In this document: positions 7,067 to 15,554 of the stretch, piece by piece
Numbering within the stretch: the first letter of the stretch is position 1
Layout of the letters: every line of letters begins with the position of its first letter
Assembly: GCA_003228965.1 (NCBI GenBank)
Contig: QIGP01000001.1
Coordinates: 1-18,696 of the forward strand
DNA: 18,696 nt
Direction: 5' to 3'
Origin: Gammaproteobacteria bacterium
GTDB taxonomy: Bacteria > Pseudomonadota > Gammaproteobacteria > Steroidobacterales > SZUA-146
Position numbers and translations under genes: made by a program
Notes under the pieces: generated by a model
Told to the model about the DNA's origin: nothing
What the model saw: only the letters and a program-made list of their open reading frames with translations
The model's database searches: none

Positions 7067-9301
7067 ATGAGTGACACTAAGGCAAAGATCATATACACGC
7101 TAACGGACGAGGCCCCATTGCTCGCCACACACTCATTGCTGCCCATTATTCGTACGTTTGCCAGCGCAGCGGACATTGAGATGCAGACCAGCGATATCTC
7201 GGTGGCCGCGCGTATTCTGGCAGAATTTCCAGAATGCCTGACGGACGAACAGAAAGTGCCAGACAACCTGGCCGAGTTGGGAAGGCTAACCCAAATATCG
7301 ACGACCAATATCATCAAGCTACCCAATATCAGCGCCTCGGTTAATCAATTGAAGGCTGCCATTGAGGAGCTTCAGAGCAAAGGGTATGCCGTTCCTGATT
7401 TGCCTGAAGACCCACAGTCAAAGGACGAAGTAACGTTGGCCGCACGTTTCTCAAAGACACTGGGAAGTGCGGTTAATCCTGTTTTGCGTGAAGGCAATTC
7501 CGATCGCCGTGCACCGCCCGCTGTTAAACGCTACGCCCGCAAGAACCCTCATAGTATGGGCAAGTGGAGCCAGGCTTCGACAACTCACGTTGCACACATG
7601 AGAGGAGGGGATTTTTACTCCAGCGAAAAGTGCCTGACCATGGATAAGGCGTGCACTGTGAGCATGGATTTACTGACACCAGACGGAAAAATAACCGTGT
7701 TCAAGAAAAAAACAGCGCTGCTCGAAGGCGAGATCATCGACAGTATGTTCATGAGCAAGAATGCATTGTGTGAATATCTGGAAGCTGAAATGAACGACGC
7801 CAAGGAAACGGGTGTGATGTTTTCCTTGCACATGAAAGCGACCATGATGAAGGTGTCGCACCCCATCGTGTTCGGGCATGCGGTACGCGTGTTTTACAAG
7901 GACCTTTTTGAAAAATACGGCGACCTGTTCGACAAGCTCGGGGTCAATCCTAACAACGGCATCAGCAGCGTTTACGAAAAACTTTCCGGCCTTCCCAGTT
8001 CGTTCCGTGAAGAAATCGAAAGAGACATTCACGCCTGTTACGAAGACCGACCAGAACTTGCGATGGTTGATTCTGCCAGAGGCATATCAAACCTGCATGC
8101 ACCAAACGACGTGATTGTCGACGCTTCCATGCCAGCGATGATCAGAAACGGTGGCAAAATGTGGGGCCCGGATGGTAAAGCCAAAGACACCAAGGCAGCT
8201 ATTCCAGAGAGTACTTTTGCTCGTATCTATCAGGAAATAATTAGTTTCTGTAAGACCAACGGCGCATTCGATCCTACCACGATGGGCACCGTACCCAACG
8301 TTGGCTTGATGGCCCAAAAAGCTGAGGAATACGGTTCTCACGACAAGACGTTTGAGATTCCTGCCGACGGCATTGCCCGCATTGTGAATGAAGATGGCAC
8401 TGTGCTGATTGAGCAAAACGTTGAGCAGGGCGACATTTGGAGAATGTGTCAGACTAAAGATGCGCCAATTCGAGACTGGGTAAAGCTCGCAGTTACTCGC
8501 GCCAGGCAAGCAGGCATTCCAACCATTTTCTGGCTCGACGAATACCGCCCACACGACGCTGAGCTGCTTAAGAAAGTTAAAGTGTATTTGCAGGAGCACG
8601 ATCTTACCGGAACAGACATTGAAATCATGTCTCCACTGCGTTCAATGCGTTTTTCACTAGAGCGAATTCTTCGTGGCAAAGACACTATCTCTGTCACCGG
8701 GAACATATTGCGTGATTATCTAACGGACCTGTTTCCGATACTGGAGTTAGGCACAAGCGCCAAAATGCTATCAATTGTACCGTTGATGGCCGGTGGTGGT
8801 TTGTTTGAAACGGGCGCTGGCGGTTCCGCCCCAAAACACGTTCAACAGCTGGTTGAAGAAAATCACCTACGCTGGGACTCGCTTGGAGAATTTCTTGCGC
8901 TTGCGGTTTCGCTTGAAGATGTAAACGTCAAAACGGGTAATACTCGAGCCAAGCTACTGGCTACAACGCTTGATGAAGCGACCGGCAAGTTGCTGGAGAA
9001 CAATAAATCGCCTTCCAGAAAAACCGGTGAGCTCGACAACCGGGGCAGTCATTTCTATTTGGCCATGTACTGGGCAGAAGCGTTGGCAGCCCAAACCGAA
9101 GATGTTGAGTTTGCGGCGACGTTTGCAAGCCTTGCTAAAAACCTGGCTGACAATGAACAGAAAATCGTTAACGAGTTGAATTCAGTTCAGGGACAGGCCG
9201 TGGATATCGGAGGATATTACATGGCGGACAGAGCGAAGATCACCGCGATTATGTGTCCTAGTGAAACATTGAATTCGGCATTGGCCGCGGCGAACAAGTA
9301 A
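7067..9301 (+). CDS. icd: monomeric NADP-dependent isocitrate dehydrogenase
   Basis: 744 aa, the usual length of monomeric (IDH-II) enzymes. It oxidatively decarboxylates isocitrate to 2-oxoglutarate in the TCA cycle, using NADP+ and Mg2+/Mn2+, in the cytoplasm. Family signatures are continuous: KLPNISASV (84-92), GNSDRRAP (143-150) with the substrate-binding Ser/Arg cluster, [40 protein letters not shown] and [17 protein letters not shown] near the C-terminus. ATG 7067 is preceded by GAGG (7055-7058) with an 8-nt spacer. It stands alone between two pseudogene islands and appears complete, with no frameshift or stop, as expected for a core metabolic gene. Downstream, only a weak 8-bp hairpin without a T-run (9335-9356) is seen. 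The name icd is used for both unrelated IDH types; this is the monomeric one. Confidence 0.97.
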   Translation: MSDTKAKIIYTLTDEAPLLATHSLLPIIRTFASAADIEMQTSDISVAARILAEFPECLTDEQKVPDNLAELGRLTQISTTNIIKLPNISASVNQLKAAIEELQSKGYAVPDLPEDPQSKDEVTLAARFSKTLGSAVNPVLREGNSDRRAPPAVKRYARKNPHSMGKWSQASTTHVAHMRGGDFYSSEKCLTMDKACTVSMDLLTPDGKITVFKKKTALLEGEIIDSMFMSKNALCEYLEAEMNDAKETGVMFSLHMKATMMKVSHPIVFGHAVRVFYKDLFEKYGDLFDKLGVNPNNGISSVYEKLSGLPSSFREEIERDIHACYEDRPELAMVDSARGISNLHAPNDVIVDASMPAMIRNGGKMWGPDGKAKDTKAAIPESTFARIYQEIISFCKTNGAFDPTTMGTVPNVGLMAQKAEEYGSHDKTFEIPADGIARIVNEDGTVLIEQNVEQGDIWRMCQTKDAPIRDWVKLAVTRARQAGIPTIFWLDEYRPHDAELLKKVKVYLQEHDLTGTDIEIMSPLRSMRFSLERILRGKDTISVTGNILRDYLTDLFPILELGTSAKMLSIVPLMAGGGLFETGAGGSAPKHVQQLVEENHLRWDSLGEFLALAVSLEDVNVKTGNTRAKLLATTLDEATGKLLENNKSPSRKTGELDNRGSHFYLAMYWAEALAAQTEDVEFAATFASLAKNLADNEQKIVNELNSVQGQAVDIGGYYMADRAKITAIMCPSETLNSALAAANK

Positions 9302-9347
9302 TTTCAAGGGAGGGTGTCCTTGGCGAGTACGAAATCGATCTGCGATG

Positions 9348-9668
9348 TCAGATCGACTTACGTCCGAATCCTATGAGTCCAATCAGTCCGCTCAGCATTA
9401 GCCACGCGGCGGCTGGAACAGGAACAACGACGTTCGCTCCGCTTATTCCATTGGCAAACAGCTCGTCATTCACATCCAATCCTGCCAGGCTAACAAACGG
9501 ATTAAAGCTGTTTCGCAAAAGACACAGAGCTAAACCACAGCTTGTTGCACCCGGGTCATGGGTACCTATAACGCTAAATGTTAACGTGCCTATGGTGCCG
9601 GCGCCACCCAAGCTTTTGAAGTACTTATTTATTCGAGTAGCTACTCGATTCTTGGTTCTTTTAATATC
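9348..9668 (-). pseudogene. truncated VPxPA/PEP-CTERM surface protein
   Basis: The minus-strand frame ends with VPVPAAAWLMLSGLIGLIGF and GRKS: a V-P-x-P-A motif, a membrane helix and a basic tail. This is the exosortase/rhombosortase-type sorting signal of PEP-CTERM/VPxPA proteins. Before it lies a beta-rich stretch, GGAGTIGTLTFSVIG and FNPFVSLAGLDVNDEL, that reads like the end of such exported proteins. The frame has no ATG and no signal peptide: upstream of about 9611 it becomes Lys/Arg-rich and meets a TAG at 9669-9671. The 5' part therefore seems to be lost. A processing enzyme is not encoded in the window. Confidence 0.65.
9633..9648. repeat. 16-bp perfect palindrome
   Basis: TCGAGTAGCTACTCGA is fully self-complementary. 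It lies at the 5' edge of the truncated VPxPA protein, where protein-like sequence breaks down. It could be an operator, a hairpin or part of a recombination junction; nothing else decides between these. Confidence 0.5.
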
Positions 9669-9911
9669 CTAGTGCCGGGCGGGCCATCATGCAAACATCG
9701 GTGGATACATCATCTTTCACCAGTTGATAGAATGCGTGTAACGTAACTACCACAGATCGTTAATTTTCATAGAGTTTATGTAGGGGTGGTGCTGCAAACT
9801 ACGAATATTCGTTAGTGGCAGACGATTTTGTTCATTTTATTGGCCATGGCACTTGGGAGGATCAGGCGCTATCGGTAGACTGAAGTGACCGAGACACATC
9901 AAGGAAACAGA

Positions 9912-10859
9912 GTGTTATCAGAAAGGTTTAAATTATTGGTCTCAGTGACATGCATAGCCCTTGTTGGTGCATGCGCTGCACCGGTCATCGTTAACCCGGC
10001 TGGTTTTGCCAATTTTGCCAGTCGCTGTGCCGATCCGGGCGTGCTTCGTTGTTTTGGCTTCGAGCGCAGTGAGCTTGCAAAATTTGGTGGCCCCATACAC
10101 TGGAGCCAGTCGAGAAAGCCTACAGGCGTGTTTGTTAACGGCAAGTCACCATCGGCAAATTTGGACGGCCGTGTAGAAATTGCCTCGGACCAATTTGCCA
10201 GTGGAGCGTCAAGCTTGATGTTTCACATGCCTTCCAATTCAGGCGCCGGTCACGGCGGTCAGTTCTACGCCAACTTTTCAGATGATTTTTCTGTCCAGTT
10301 CACAGAAGGGGATGAATTTTATATCCAGTGGCGCCAGCGTTTCTCTGTGGAGTTTCTGAGTAATCGTTACGAGCCTTTCAACACCTGGAAACAAGTCATC
10401 ATTGGCGAGGGCAGCCGGCCAGGCTTTCACGCCCGGTCGTGTTCTCAACTTGAACTGGTGGTAAACCACAAAGACGGAGCGCCCGCTATGTACCACAGCT
10501 GCCGGGGAAAGGACGGACGCTCGGAAGGGCTCTTTCAGAACCGGACAGTCCACTATGTACCAGACGAATGGATGACGTTCCAGGTCAGGGTGAAAATTGG
10601 TATCTGGTATAAAAACGACAAGCGCTACAACAAGGACAGCCTGGTTGAATTGTGGGCAGCCAGAGAAGGACAGCCGTCCAGGTTAGTGTTGAGTCAGAAT
10701 TACGACTTGGCCAATACCAGCTCAGAGGCAAAATATGGAAAGGTTTGGTTGCTACCTTATTTAACGGGGAAGAAGTCAAGGCAAAAGCATCCGGACGCCT
10801 ATACCTGGTACGACGAACTGATCATTTCAACATCTCGTATTGCAGATCCGACTCCTTAG
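9912..10859 (+). CDS. secreted lipoprotein resembling polysaccharide lyases (concanavalin-like fold)
   Basis: 315 aa from GTG 9912, chosen because AAGGA (9901-9905) lies 6 nt upstream and the signal peptide then begins correctly; a GTG at 9885 is less likely. The signal is MLSERFKLLVSVTCIALVGA followed by Cys21 (lipobox VGAC), predicting a lipid-anchored periplasmic or outer-membrane protein. The mature part is rich in beta strands and aromatic residues: FYIQWRQRFS, FNTWKQVIIGEG, YTWYDELIISTS. It has Cys residues that may pair (CADPGVLRC, RSCSQ, YHSC). The pattern 'FYxQWRQRF...WKQ...W...V' recalls heparin-lyase/glucuronan-lyase-like jelly-roll proteins. Catalytic residues could not be assigned, so substrate and even lyase activity are uncertain. 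It stands between two pseudogenes on the same chromosomal stretch. Confidence 0.65.
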   Translation: MLSERFKLLVSVTCIALVGACAAPVIVNPAGFANFASRCADPGVLRCFGFERSELAKFGGPIHWSQSRKPTGVFVNGKSPSANLDGRVEIASDQFASGASSLMFHMPSNSGAGHGGQFYANFSDDFSVQFTEGDEFYIQWRQRFSVEFLSNRYEPFNTWKQVIIGEGSRPGFHARSCSQLELVVNHKDGAPAMYHSCRGKDGRSEGLFQNRTVHYVPDEWMTFQVRVKIGIWYKNDKRYNKDSLVELWAAREGQPSRLVLSQNYDLANTSSEAKYGKVWLLPYLTGKKSRQKHPDAYTWYDELIISTSRIADPTP

Positions 10860-10958
10860 AATAAATCGAAAAGGGCGAGTTGGCTCATTTCCATTTCTAT
10901 GGCCTAAATACGGCCTGTCGAATGTTATGCTAACGAAAAATAGCTATAGAGGTTTGCC

Positions 10959-11339
10959 ATGAAGTTTTCCTGTTTCGCGATCACAGTCTGTTCTTTACTG
11001 TTAGTCATCACTTCAGGCGCGGACGATTTGCGGCCATTTGAGAGAATTGACGTATACGATTTGTAGTGGGTATCCAGTCCGAAAATCTCGCCTGACGGCA
11101 AACGCGTTTTGTACTCACGTAACGGTAAGGATGTCATGAAGGATGGCAGAACCTCTCGTTTATGGCTTATAAATTCCGACGGTACTAACAATGTTCCGTT
11201 AACTGGCAATGACGTAAACGAGTCCAATGCGGTCTGGTCGCCAGACGGGAGCCGGATTGTTTACACCCAAAAAACCGAACATGGCTCCGAGCTATTTCTT
11301 TACTGGATTGCCAATGGCAAGAGTGCCTTATCCGTCTGA
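10959..11339 (+). pseudogene. S9-family (prolyl oligopeptidase/acylaminoacyl) peptidase, stop-interrupted and 3'-truncated
   Basis: ATG 10959 follows AGAGG (10948-10952) at 6 nt and starts a signal peptide (MKFSCFAITVCSLLLVITSG). The frame then reads RIDVYDL, an in-frame TAG at 11064-11066 (codon 36), and WVSSPKISPDGKRVLYSRNG, the first beta-propeller blade of secreted S9 peptidases, where Glu or Gln would be expected at the TAG. Further blades follow (SRLWLINSDGTNN, AVWSPDGSRIVYT) up to YWIANGKSALSV, where the frame ends. The remaining propeller and the whole alpha/beta-hydrolase catalytic domain (several hundred residues) are missing. Truncation occurs just before a stretch of unknown DNA and an IS3-family remnant. 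The TAG may be a later mutation, since its context is otherwise intact. Confidence 0.8.
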
Positions 11340-11656
11340 AGAGAGGCTTTCGAAATAGTAGATAATCGAATGATCGTACCGTAAATCCGCTTTTCTTTTC
11401 GAGTTGCTAATTTTCTTCTCAACTCCGTGGTGCTCATAACTAAATAAATGGAGGGGTGGTACCTTGGTAACCGATGTCCATCGTGAGGTGAAATCTGAAC
11501 GCAACTGAAGCGCTGGCCTGGCGAACAGGAATCGCACCACTTGATCTCGATCGGCACAATCAGGCATCCAAGGGTCTCGGATCAATGAAAACTTGGACAA
11601 TTCATTTAATTTATTCAAGTCTAATGACCCAAACGATCCATATACAGGTGCTTTTT
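11340..11656. other. junction DNA with no recognisable gene
   Basis: This stretch joins the broken S9 peptidase to the IS3 remnant. A minus-strand frame continues from the IS3 remnant through here, but after ILKKA it no longer resembles IS3 OrfA or OrfB. Other frames show only short, uncharacteristic peptides. It may be decayed element or host DNA. Confidence 0.4.
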
Positions 11657-11900
11657 TCAATATCTCTCTCTCCATCTGTAGTTTGCGGATCTCAGCTTCG
11701 AGATCGTGAATCCGCTGTTGCTCTGCTGTGCGCTTGCCTGGAATGGCCTCGACAGCGGTGTTCTCCAGTTCTTTGCGCCACCGCCCGATCAATGCGCCAC
11801 TGATACCCAGGCTGCAACCAGCTGCCGCGCAGTTATAGGGCACCTTGTTTCGAATCATTGTACAATCCTTAACTCGGCGTCTGGTAACTCGGGGGAAGAT
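11657..11900 (-). pseudogene. IS3-family transposase orfA remnant
   Basis: From 11858 leftward the frame encodes YNCAAAGCSLGISGALIGRW, then KRTAEQQRIHDLEAEIRKLQ and MEREILKKA. This is the second helix of the helix-turn-helix, followed by the leucine-zipper region that ends IS3-family OrfA. The start of OrfA lies in another frame just upstream: ELPDAELRIVQ (about 11859-11893) corresponds to the usual 'EFRDEAVRLV' helix, so one frameshift separates the two parts. The poly-A stretch before the last Ala (GAAAAAAG) resembles the programmed frameshift site used to make OrfAB, but OrfB (the DDE integrase part) is absent downstream. The element is dead. Confidence 0.8.
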
Positions 11901-12324
11901 CAGGCCAACCTAAAATGGTGTCACGAAAGAATACCAAGGCGGGAACAGGACATAATGAGGGATTAGGGTTCATGCGGCGTAGAATGTTTGGCCAGGATCG
12001 CAAAATATACGTAGTCATCGTGTATGATATTGTAGAATTGTTAATCGGCGAACAGTGTGGTTGGCTGCGCGTAAAAGTTATTTCTTGTCGGTGAACAGGT
12101 TTCGTTGATTCTGTTCAAGATTTGTGTTGTGGTTGTCGATCTCGCTGAGAAACAGGGCGGTTAAGTTCCGTTGATGGTGCGATAACGTCGGGTAAGTAAT
12201 TATCATGGTTGGGTATAAAACGAAATTGTAATGACATGCTTAATCACACTTTAACAATGACGTTACATTCCATCGACTGTAATCACCCGTTCACCCGCGA
12301 CGAACCAATTGGCCGGAGTGGAAA
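11901..12324. other. intergenic leader before the methyltransferase-phosphotransferase gene
   Basis: No gene was recognised. GAACAG occurs at 12050-12055 and 12093-12098 and in inverse orientation at 12111-12116. TGAACAG/CTGTTCA (12092-12098, 12111-12117) form a 7-bp inverted repeat with a 12-bp spacer, and TCGGCGAACAG/TCGGTGAACAG are 43 bp apart as a near-perfect direct repeat. Only a weak promoter-like pair is seen nearer the gene (TTGTAA 12226-12231 and TTTAAC 12250-12255). GGAG at 12315-12318 is the ribosome-binding site of the next gene. Confidence 0.45.
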
Positions 12325-14070
12325 TTGGAATTAGTAGAGTCGCCTGCGAAGCCATCGCCAACCGATACGAGTTTACGAAAGGTGTCACTGCCAAACTTTC
12401 GTGCCCTGAATACGGCGCTAGAAAGGACTTCAAATAACGCATTAAACTCCTGTGGTAGCGAATGGGCGCTGCTGAGTCCAGGCGAGCGGGGACAGCGGGC
12501 AGTCATAATTGGCGCCCGCAATCCGGCGTCAATAAGTATCCTTAGTGATCGCTATGACGCCGTCGATGTATGGCAATTGGACCGGGAGCTTGCAGCGAAT
12601 CTCAATAAGCATCTGCTTATTCTAAAAGTTGATGTTAAAGCGCAGAATCTAGGCACAAACAAAATTATTGAGCAACTGGCTCTGCGGCCTCAGTACTATG
12701 ATTTAGTAGTAGTTGATGGCTGTCTTTACGATATGTTCGGGCGCAACGCGTCTAAACTCAAGCCATTTTTTATTGCAATTCAAACCAGCCTGACTCCAGT
12801 AGGTCAGTGTTGTGTAGTTGCCGAAACTCAACGAAGTATCGCAGGGATTTCCTTCGATCGTACGAAAAAGTATTTGCATCCTTTGAGCTATTTTCATCGT
12901 GCACTGACTGGGTTTGCTGTGACCAGGACATACTTCTTATACCCCGAAATTGACGAGCCCGAAGAAATTATTGGCTGGTCAAATGCGTTGCCCGCATCTC
13001 GCTCAAATGTTGTGACTCGCGCACTTGACAGCATGGGATTGATTGCGCCGGTGCACCGGGCGGTGACGATATTTAGTGGTCATCAGTCGTACACGCCTTT
13101 TTTGCAGAGAATGCTTGAAGACGCTTACCGCAAAATGGGTAATCCGCGAGCGCCAAGCGTTAAACGATGCATCACACGTTATAACGGCACCGTTATTGCG
13201 ATGGTTGGCATTAGTCCTCCCGCTGATGGCGATTTGTGTCCAGCCGTACTGCGCATACCGTTGAACTTGACTTCAGACGCACGACTCCAAAAAGCCTGGC
13301 ACGGGCTAACAGCGATGTGCGTCGAACTACCATGGCTGAAACTACTGACACCGACACCGCTGGCGCACTCCGAATTTTTAGGTATGAAGTATTATTTAGA
13401 AAGCCAATGCACTGGTATTTTAGCCCAAGAACTTGTGAAAACCCCGACAGCTCGGGAGCAGACTCACGAAATCGTACTAAGCTTTTTGCATAAACTTGGT
13501 ACGCTCGACAATCCGGCTAAGCGCTTTTCTGCAAACGATATGACCACCCAAATCACCCCCTATTTCACGCCACTGCGAGAGTATGCGCCGGAATGCGAAG
13601 CAGATCTAGACCATGTGTTCGGACTAATCCAGGATCGCTTGTTAGGTAGTGTAGTCCCTCTTGTTCGAGTTCACGGGGACTTTAATTCGGGCAACGTTCT
13701 ATGCGATCGTGCGACCCATGAAATAACCGGCCTCATCGATTGGGACTCCTGTCAGCCGGAAGGTTTGCCTTTACAGGATCTGGTCCATTTCTTAATGCAT
13801 CGTTACCGCCATGAACGTCAAATCTCCATGGGTGAAGCGCTGCTTTCAGCAATATCTGGCGAATTGTTTAATGCGTCAGAACAGAAGTTAATTCAACGCT
13901 ATCTAAAGCTGTTTGGCATTGATGAAGAACTAATGGTACCGCTGCTCATTCTCTATTGGTTACGCCATGTAGGCTTGCACATTGTGCATCGTAATGGTCC
14001 GCTACCCGCCTTGTGGCAAGAAATGAACATACACCTTCCACTACGTCATCTAAGTCAGCTAAAACTTTAA
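12325..14070 (+). CDS. fusion of a degenerate class I methyltransferase-like domain and an APH-type phosphotransferase
   Basis: 581 aa from TTG 12325, with GGAG (12315-12318) 6 nt upstream; the frame has no ATG between the upstream stop (12280-12282) and this point. Residues about 50-190 have a Rossmann methyltransferase layout: AVIIGA where a glycine-rich SAM loop is expected, DVWQLD as the acidic strand end, YDLVVVDGCLYD, then LTPVGQCCVVAE. The SAM loop is poor, so binding may be lost. Residues about 270-580 form an aminoglycoside-phosphotransferase/choline-kinase fold: AVLRIPL for the N-lobe strand, HGDFNSGN (450-457) with catalytic Asp452 and Asn457, and IDWD (471-474) with metal-binding Asp472. 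These kinase residues are intact. The stop overlaps the next start (TAATG), indicating translational coupling. Such kinases act on small molecules or sugars; the substrate is unknown. Antibiotic resistance is not implied. Confidence 0.8.
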   Translation: MELVESPAKPSPTDTSLRKVSLPNFRALNTALERTSNNALNSCGSEWALLSPGERGQRAVIIGARNPASISILSDRYDAVDVWQLDRELAANLNKHLLILKVDVKAQNLGTNKIIEQLALRPQYYDLVVVDGCLYDMFGRNASKLKPFFIAIQTSLTPVGQCCVVAETQRSIAGISFDRTKKYLHPLSYFHRALTGFAVTRTYFLYPEIDEPEEIIGWSNALPASRSNVVTRALDSMGLIAPVHRAVTIFSGHQSYTPFLQRMLEDAYRKMGNPRAPSVKRCITRYNGTVIAMVGISPPADGDLCPAVLRIPLNLTSDARLQKAWHGLTAMCVELPWLKLLTPTPLAHSEFLGMKYYLESQCTGILAQELVKTPTAREQTHEIVLSFLHKLGTLDNPAKRFSANDMTTQITPYFTPLREYAPECEADLDHVFGLIQDRLLGSVVPLVRVHGDFNSGNVLCDRATHEITGLIDWDSCQPEGLPLQDLVHFLMHRYRHERQISMGEALLSAISGELFNASEQKLIQRYLKLFGIDEELMVPLLILYWLRHVGLHIVHRNGPLPALWQEMNIHLPLRHLSQLKL

Positions 14071-15539
14071 TGACCGTTCACGCTGAGTACGCAAAGTTGT
14101 TTAGCGCGCTAAACTCCCAGGAAGAGAGCTATTGTTTGCTTCGCGACGAAATTGAACACGGAGAACTTGTCGGTGACCTGGATTTATTGATTGACGAGCG
14201 CAGTAAAGCACAGGTTTTGCGGGTGTTTGACGAATTAGGTTATAGAATAAAAATTTCCGACTACTTGCTGCCTTTCAAAATGGTTTTGGTCAAGTTTTTG
14301 GACGGTGCGTTTGTTGTTATCGATTTGCATTTACGTGTTGTACAAAACGGCGTGTTGATCATGAATACCGACAAAGTTTTAAATCATCGGCGTACCAAAG
14401 GAATGTATTTTTTACCCGCGATTGAAGATTTCGCCACACTCTTGGTGCTGCACAATATTCTGGGCAAAAAATGCCTACAGGAAAAACATGTACCGGTGTT
14501 GCACCAGCTGATAAAAGCTTCAAGCCGGGAGTTGCTACAGTCTCGACAGGAGCAGATTGTGCCTGCCAATGTTGCATCTGTACTTAATCCGTTATTCATT
14601 GCATTGCAAGCTGGTGCTGATGAGATTGAAAACGTCGAACAAGTACATCAGCAACTCATGAATTGTTATCACGACAGCGACAAGACGCTAAAATCTCGTT
14701 TGACAAAACACCGATGGCGCCATTTTCGACGCCGCTGGTCGCTTCGACCTCGCGCCCCCGTTTACGCTTTGACAGGTGTTGACGGGGTTGGTAAGACATC
14801 GTTGAACAACGCGTTGTTAAACACCCTCAATCAACCGGGCGGATTTCCAGCCATAACAGAATACATGGGGCCTTGGGGCCACTACCGCATACCGTGGATG
14901 GGTGGAGGTCTGTACAGCCCCGGTTGGAGTCTGACGACAAGACAGTGGTGGCAACACATGGTGGGCACACCTGAGCAGCTTCGCCCGAGCTTGGCGACGA
15001 CGCTTGGAACTGTAAAGAGAATGCTGCTCAGATCACCGATGAATGAAGCAGAAGCAAACGATCACGCGCGAGTACGTGCAGGCTCCCGACTGTTCTTAAC
15101 GTTGCGCTATCTAAGAAGCCTGTTCGCCGTGGTTAGTTTTATGACTTTGCTTACCGCTGAAATGTATTATCGATACTTTATCGTCTATAAACATCGCCGA
15201 CGGGGGGTAACAGTAATTACCGATCGCTATGTCTATGACCTGATGACAGGCCGTATGCACGAAATGATGCCCCACTACTATCGAATTCGTGCTTTCTTAT
15301 GCCGGGTTTTCCCCAAACCAACAAAGGTATTCTTGCTATACAATGACATTGAAACAATATTGCAGCGCAAGGCCGATCTTGCCGAGCCTGTGATGAAAGA
15401 GTTCATGGCACTGTATGATGAGCTTGCGTTAAAGCACGGCTTTGAAAAGTTCAAAACCAATAAAGATCCACAGACATTGGCCAATCAGTTCATTGCGAAA
15501 CGGTTCGACGAAATAGTTGCGATGACGAGATATCATTAG
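14070..15539 (+). CDS. fusion of a nucleotidyltransferase-like domain and a thymidylate-kinase-like P-loop domain
   Basis: 489 aa from ATG 14070, inside the TAATG overlap with the preceding gene; the frame extends further upstream only by overlapping that gene. The N-terminal about 200 residues resemble the uncharacterised NTP_transf_5-like nucleotidyltransferases, with GDLDLLID carrying Asp36 and Asp38 and a downstream strand VVIDLHLR that could give the third acid. After a basic linker (RWRHFRRRW) comes a P-loop, TGVDGVGKTS (Lys242), and VITDRYVYD (Asp385, Arg386, Tyr387), matching the DR(Y/F) motif of thymidylate kinases. The segment between is enlarged relative to thymidylate kinase and Trp/Gly-rich (MGPWGHYRIPWMGGGLYSPG), so dTMP is unlikely to be the real substrate. 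Together with the coupled kinase fusion and convergent flippase it suggests a surface-polymer pathway. Catalytic residues look intact; function unknown. Confidence 0.8.
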   Translation: MTVHAEYAKLFSALNSQEESYCLLRDEIEHGELVGDLDLLIDERSKAQVLRVFDELGYRIKISDYLLPFKMVLVKFLDGAFVVIDLHLRVVQNGVLIMNTDKVLNHRRTKGMYFLPAIEDFATLLVLHNILGKKCLQEKHVPVLHQLIKASSRELLQSRQEQIVPANVASVLNPLFIALQAGADEIENVEQVHQQLMNCYHDSDKTLKSRLTKHRWRHFRRRWSLRPRAPVYALTGVDGVGKTSLNNALLNTLNQPGGFPAITEYMGPWGHYRIPWMGGGLYSPGWSLTTRQWWQHMVGTPEQLRPSLATTLGTVKRMLLRSPMNEAEANDHARVRAGSRLFLTLRYLRSLFAVVSFMTLLTAEMYYRYFIVYKHRRRGVTVITDRYVYDLMTGRMHEMMPHYYRIRAFLCRVFPKPTKVFLLYNDIETILQRKADLAEPVMKEFMALYDELALKHGFEKFKTNKDPQTLANQFIAKRFDEIVAMTRYH

Positions 15540-15554
15540 TGTTTGCTATCCGGT

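Noticed and set aside
9335..9356. 8-bp hairpin after the isocitrate dehydrogenase gene as a terminator
   Set aside because: No T-run follows and it overlaps the end of the opposing truncated VPxPA frame.
11581..11650. Plus-strand peptide in another frame that reads NLDNSFNLFKSNDPNDPYTG
   Set aside because: It looks protein-like for about 25 residues only, is flanked by stops and has no start or recognised family.
11328..11656. Continuation of the IS3 orfA frame as one long 176-codon gene
   Set aside because: Similarity to OrfA ends after ILKKA; the rest has no IS3 features and reads as chance open sequence.
12325..14070. Reading the APH-fold protein as an aminoglycoside resistance enzyme
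   Set aside because: The fold is shared by many sugar and small-molecule kinases; the fusion, length and flippase context point to another substrate.
14070..15539. Naming the P-loop protein as the housekeeping thymidylate kinase
   Set aside because: The domain is enlarged, fused to a nucleotidyltransferase and coupled to another unusual kinase, unlike the roughly 210-residue essential enzyme.
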